Origin: Coprothermobacter sp.
Lineage (GTDB): Bacteria > Coprothermobacterota > Coprothermobacteria > Coprothermobacterales > Coprothermobacteraceae
Length of the DNA stretch: 15,191 nt
NCBI GenBank assembly: GCA_003476705.1
Contig: DMVM01000035.1
Span: forward strand, 1-15,191
Direction: 5' to 3'
This document shows, one piece after another, positions 14,939-15,191 of this stretch; within the stretch, counting starts at the first letter, position 1, and every line of letters begins with the position of its first letter. Both the position numbers and the translations under genes were made by a program. The notes under the pieces were generated by a model. That model was not told the DNA's origin and ran no database searches. It worked only from the letters and a program-made list of their open reading frames with translations.

Positions 14939-14972
14939 AGAAGTAAAAGGAATGAGGCCGAGGCCTCATTCC
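14939..14972 (-). terminator. Hairpin plus U-tract after the ferredoxin gene
   Basis: A perfect inverted repeat with 11-base arms (GGAATGAGGCC and its complement, 14949-14959 and 14962-14972) encloses two bases, giving about a 10-bp stem with a 4-nt loop. On the minus strand it is followed at once by TTTTACTTCT. The upstream arm includes the ferredoxin TGA stop codon. This has the form of an intrinsic terminator, although the U-tract is interrupted, so partial read-through into dcd is likely. Confidence 0.7.
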
Positions 14973-15148
14973 CTACTAATTGCTCCCGTAGGGCACGAAT
15001 CTATTGCTTCGTCTACGCAGGGCAGCGTCTCATCAACGCCCTCTATTACCTCGCTCTTGCCCTCAGCATCTGCTTGGAAAACTTCCGGGCACAATGCCAT
15101 GCATACCCCGCAGGCTATGCACAGTTCTTTATCAACTTTTAGAGCCAT
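14966..15148 (-). CDS. Single [4Fe-4S] ferredoxin, Thermotoga type
   Basis: Small soluble electron carrier of 60 aa. C10, C13, C16 (CIACGVCMALCP) and C52 (SCPTGAI) fit the ligands of one [4Fe-4S] cluster. C20 and C44 occupy the positions that form a disulfide in the 60-residue Thermotoga maritima ferredoxin, whose layout is nearly the same (VDxxxCIxCGVCxxLCPxVFQ). The second cluster motif of clostridial 2[4Fe-4S] ferredoxins is lost. ATG 15148 has AGGAGGG six bases upstream, and a -10 element lies about 30 bases upstream. With the hairpin overlapping its stop codon, the gene looks like a highly expressed, mostly monocistronic unit. Likely partners are pyruvate:ferredoxin oxidoreductase and hydrogenase, but none is encoded in the window. 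Confidence 0.95.
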   Translation of the reverse strand: MALKVDKELCIACGVCMALCPEVFQADAEGKSEVIEGVDETLPCVDEAIDSCPTGAISRE

Positions 15149-15171
15149 GCTCAGCCCTCCTTTTTACAGGC

Positions 15172-15191
15172 TGTCTTCATTATACAAGACA
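15172..15191 (-). promoter_or_regulatory. Ferredoxin promoter: consensus -10 within an inverted repeat
   Basis: The minus strand carries a perfect TATAAT at 15184-15179, about 30 bases before the ferredoxin ATG. The inferred transcription start near 15172 leaves a short leader containing the Shine-Dalgarno. The -35 would lie beyond the window edge and cannot be checked. The -10 is bracketed by TGTCTT and AAGACA, a 6-base inverted repeat with an 8-base spacer, which could be an operator half-site pair or chance. Confidence 0.6.

Noticed and set aside
1..15191. Search for CRISPR arrays, insertion sequences, prophage genes, tRNA/rRNA genes and defence systems
   Set aside because: None seen: no spaced direct repeats, transposase motifs or tRNA-like cloverleaf sequences; gaps between genes are too short to hold them.

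Overview
The window is a bacterial chromosomal segment in which every supportable gene lies on the minus strand, so it reads from right (15191) to left (1). Coding density is near total: the longest gap between genes inside the window is about 36 bases, and most neighbours overlap or nearly touch. Base composition is moderate (mid-40s % GC by eye). The order glmU-prs-rplY(ctc)-pth-mfd-hisS-aspS is a Firmicutes-like housekeeping order. The ferredoxin is of the 60-residue Thermotoga type, several proteins are compact, and no sporulation genes beyond a SigF/SigB-like sigma factor are visible. Together this suggests an anaerobic, probably thermophilic bacterium branching near Firmicutes/Thermotogae. 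Coprothermobacter is my best guess, by inference only.

Layout in transcription order. (1) 15191-14939: a consensus -10 box inside a small inverted repeat, a single-cluster ferredoxin gene, and a perfect hairpin with a U-tract that overlaps the ferredoxin stop codon. (2) 14929-12063: dcd (dCTP deaminase, possibly bifunctional), glmU (UDP-GlcNAc synthesis) and prs (PRPP synthesis). (3) 12039-8130: rplY/ctc, pth and a shortened mfd. (4) 8154-5214: the hisS-aspS tRNA synthetase pair. (5) 5209-4158: a small protein that looks like a degenerate SpoIIAB/RsbW anti-sigma factor, overlapping by 4 nt a SigF/SigB-type sigma factor. (6) 4165-2456: an AI-2E-family membrane protein, ruvX/yqgF and a DUF1292 protein with a His-rich N-terminus and a poly-Glu tail. 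(7) 2421-1: a small unknown protein, a short ComGA/PilB-like assembly ATPase, a canonical PilT retraction ATPase and the first 36 codons of a probable PilC/GspF platform protein.

Functionally the array joins precursor synthesis (nucleotides, cell-wall sugar nucleotide), translation (bL25, peptidyl-tRNA hydrolase, two synthetases), DNA repair (Mfd, RuvX), an alternative-sigma module and type IV pilus/DNA-uptake machinery. The overlaps imply one or a few long polycistronic transcripts with translational coupling. The only terminator-like signal I see is the one after the ferredoxin. Several genes have upstream in-frame extensions; for these I chose starts by Shine-Dalgarno position and overlap with the previous gene (rplY, mfd, hisS, the anti-sigma-like gene, the DUF1292 gene, pilB).

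The most interesting points are the ATP-site-less anti-sigma-like protein beside its sigma factor, the compact Mfd, the ferredoxin terminator that leaves no room for a separate dcd promoter, and the pilus ATPases embedded in a housekeeping operon. No RNA genes, CRISPR arrays, insertion sequences or other mobile elements were found.
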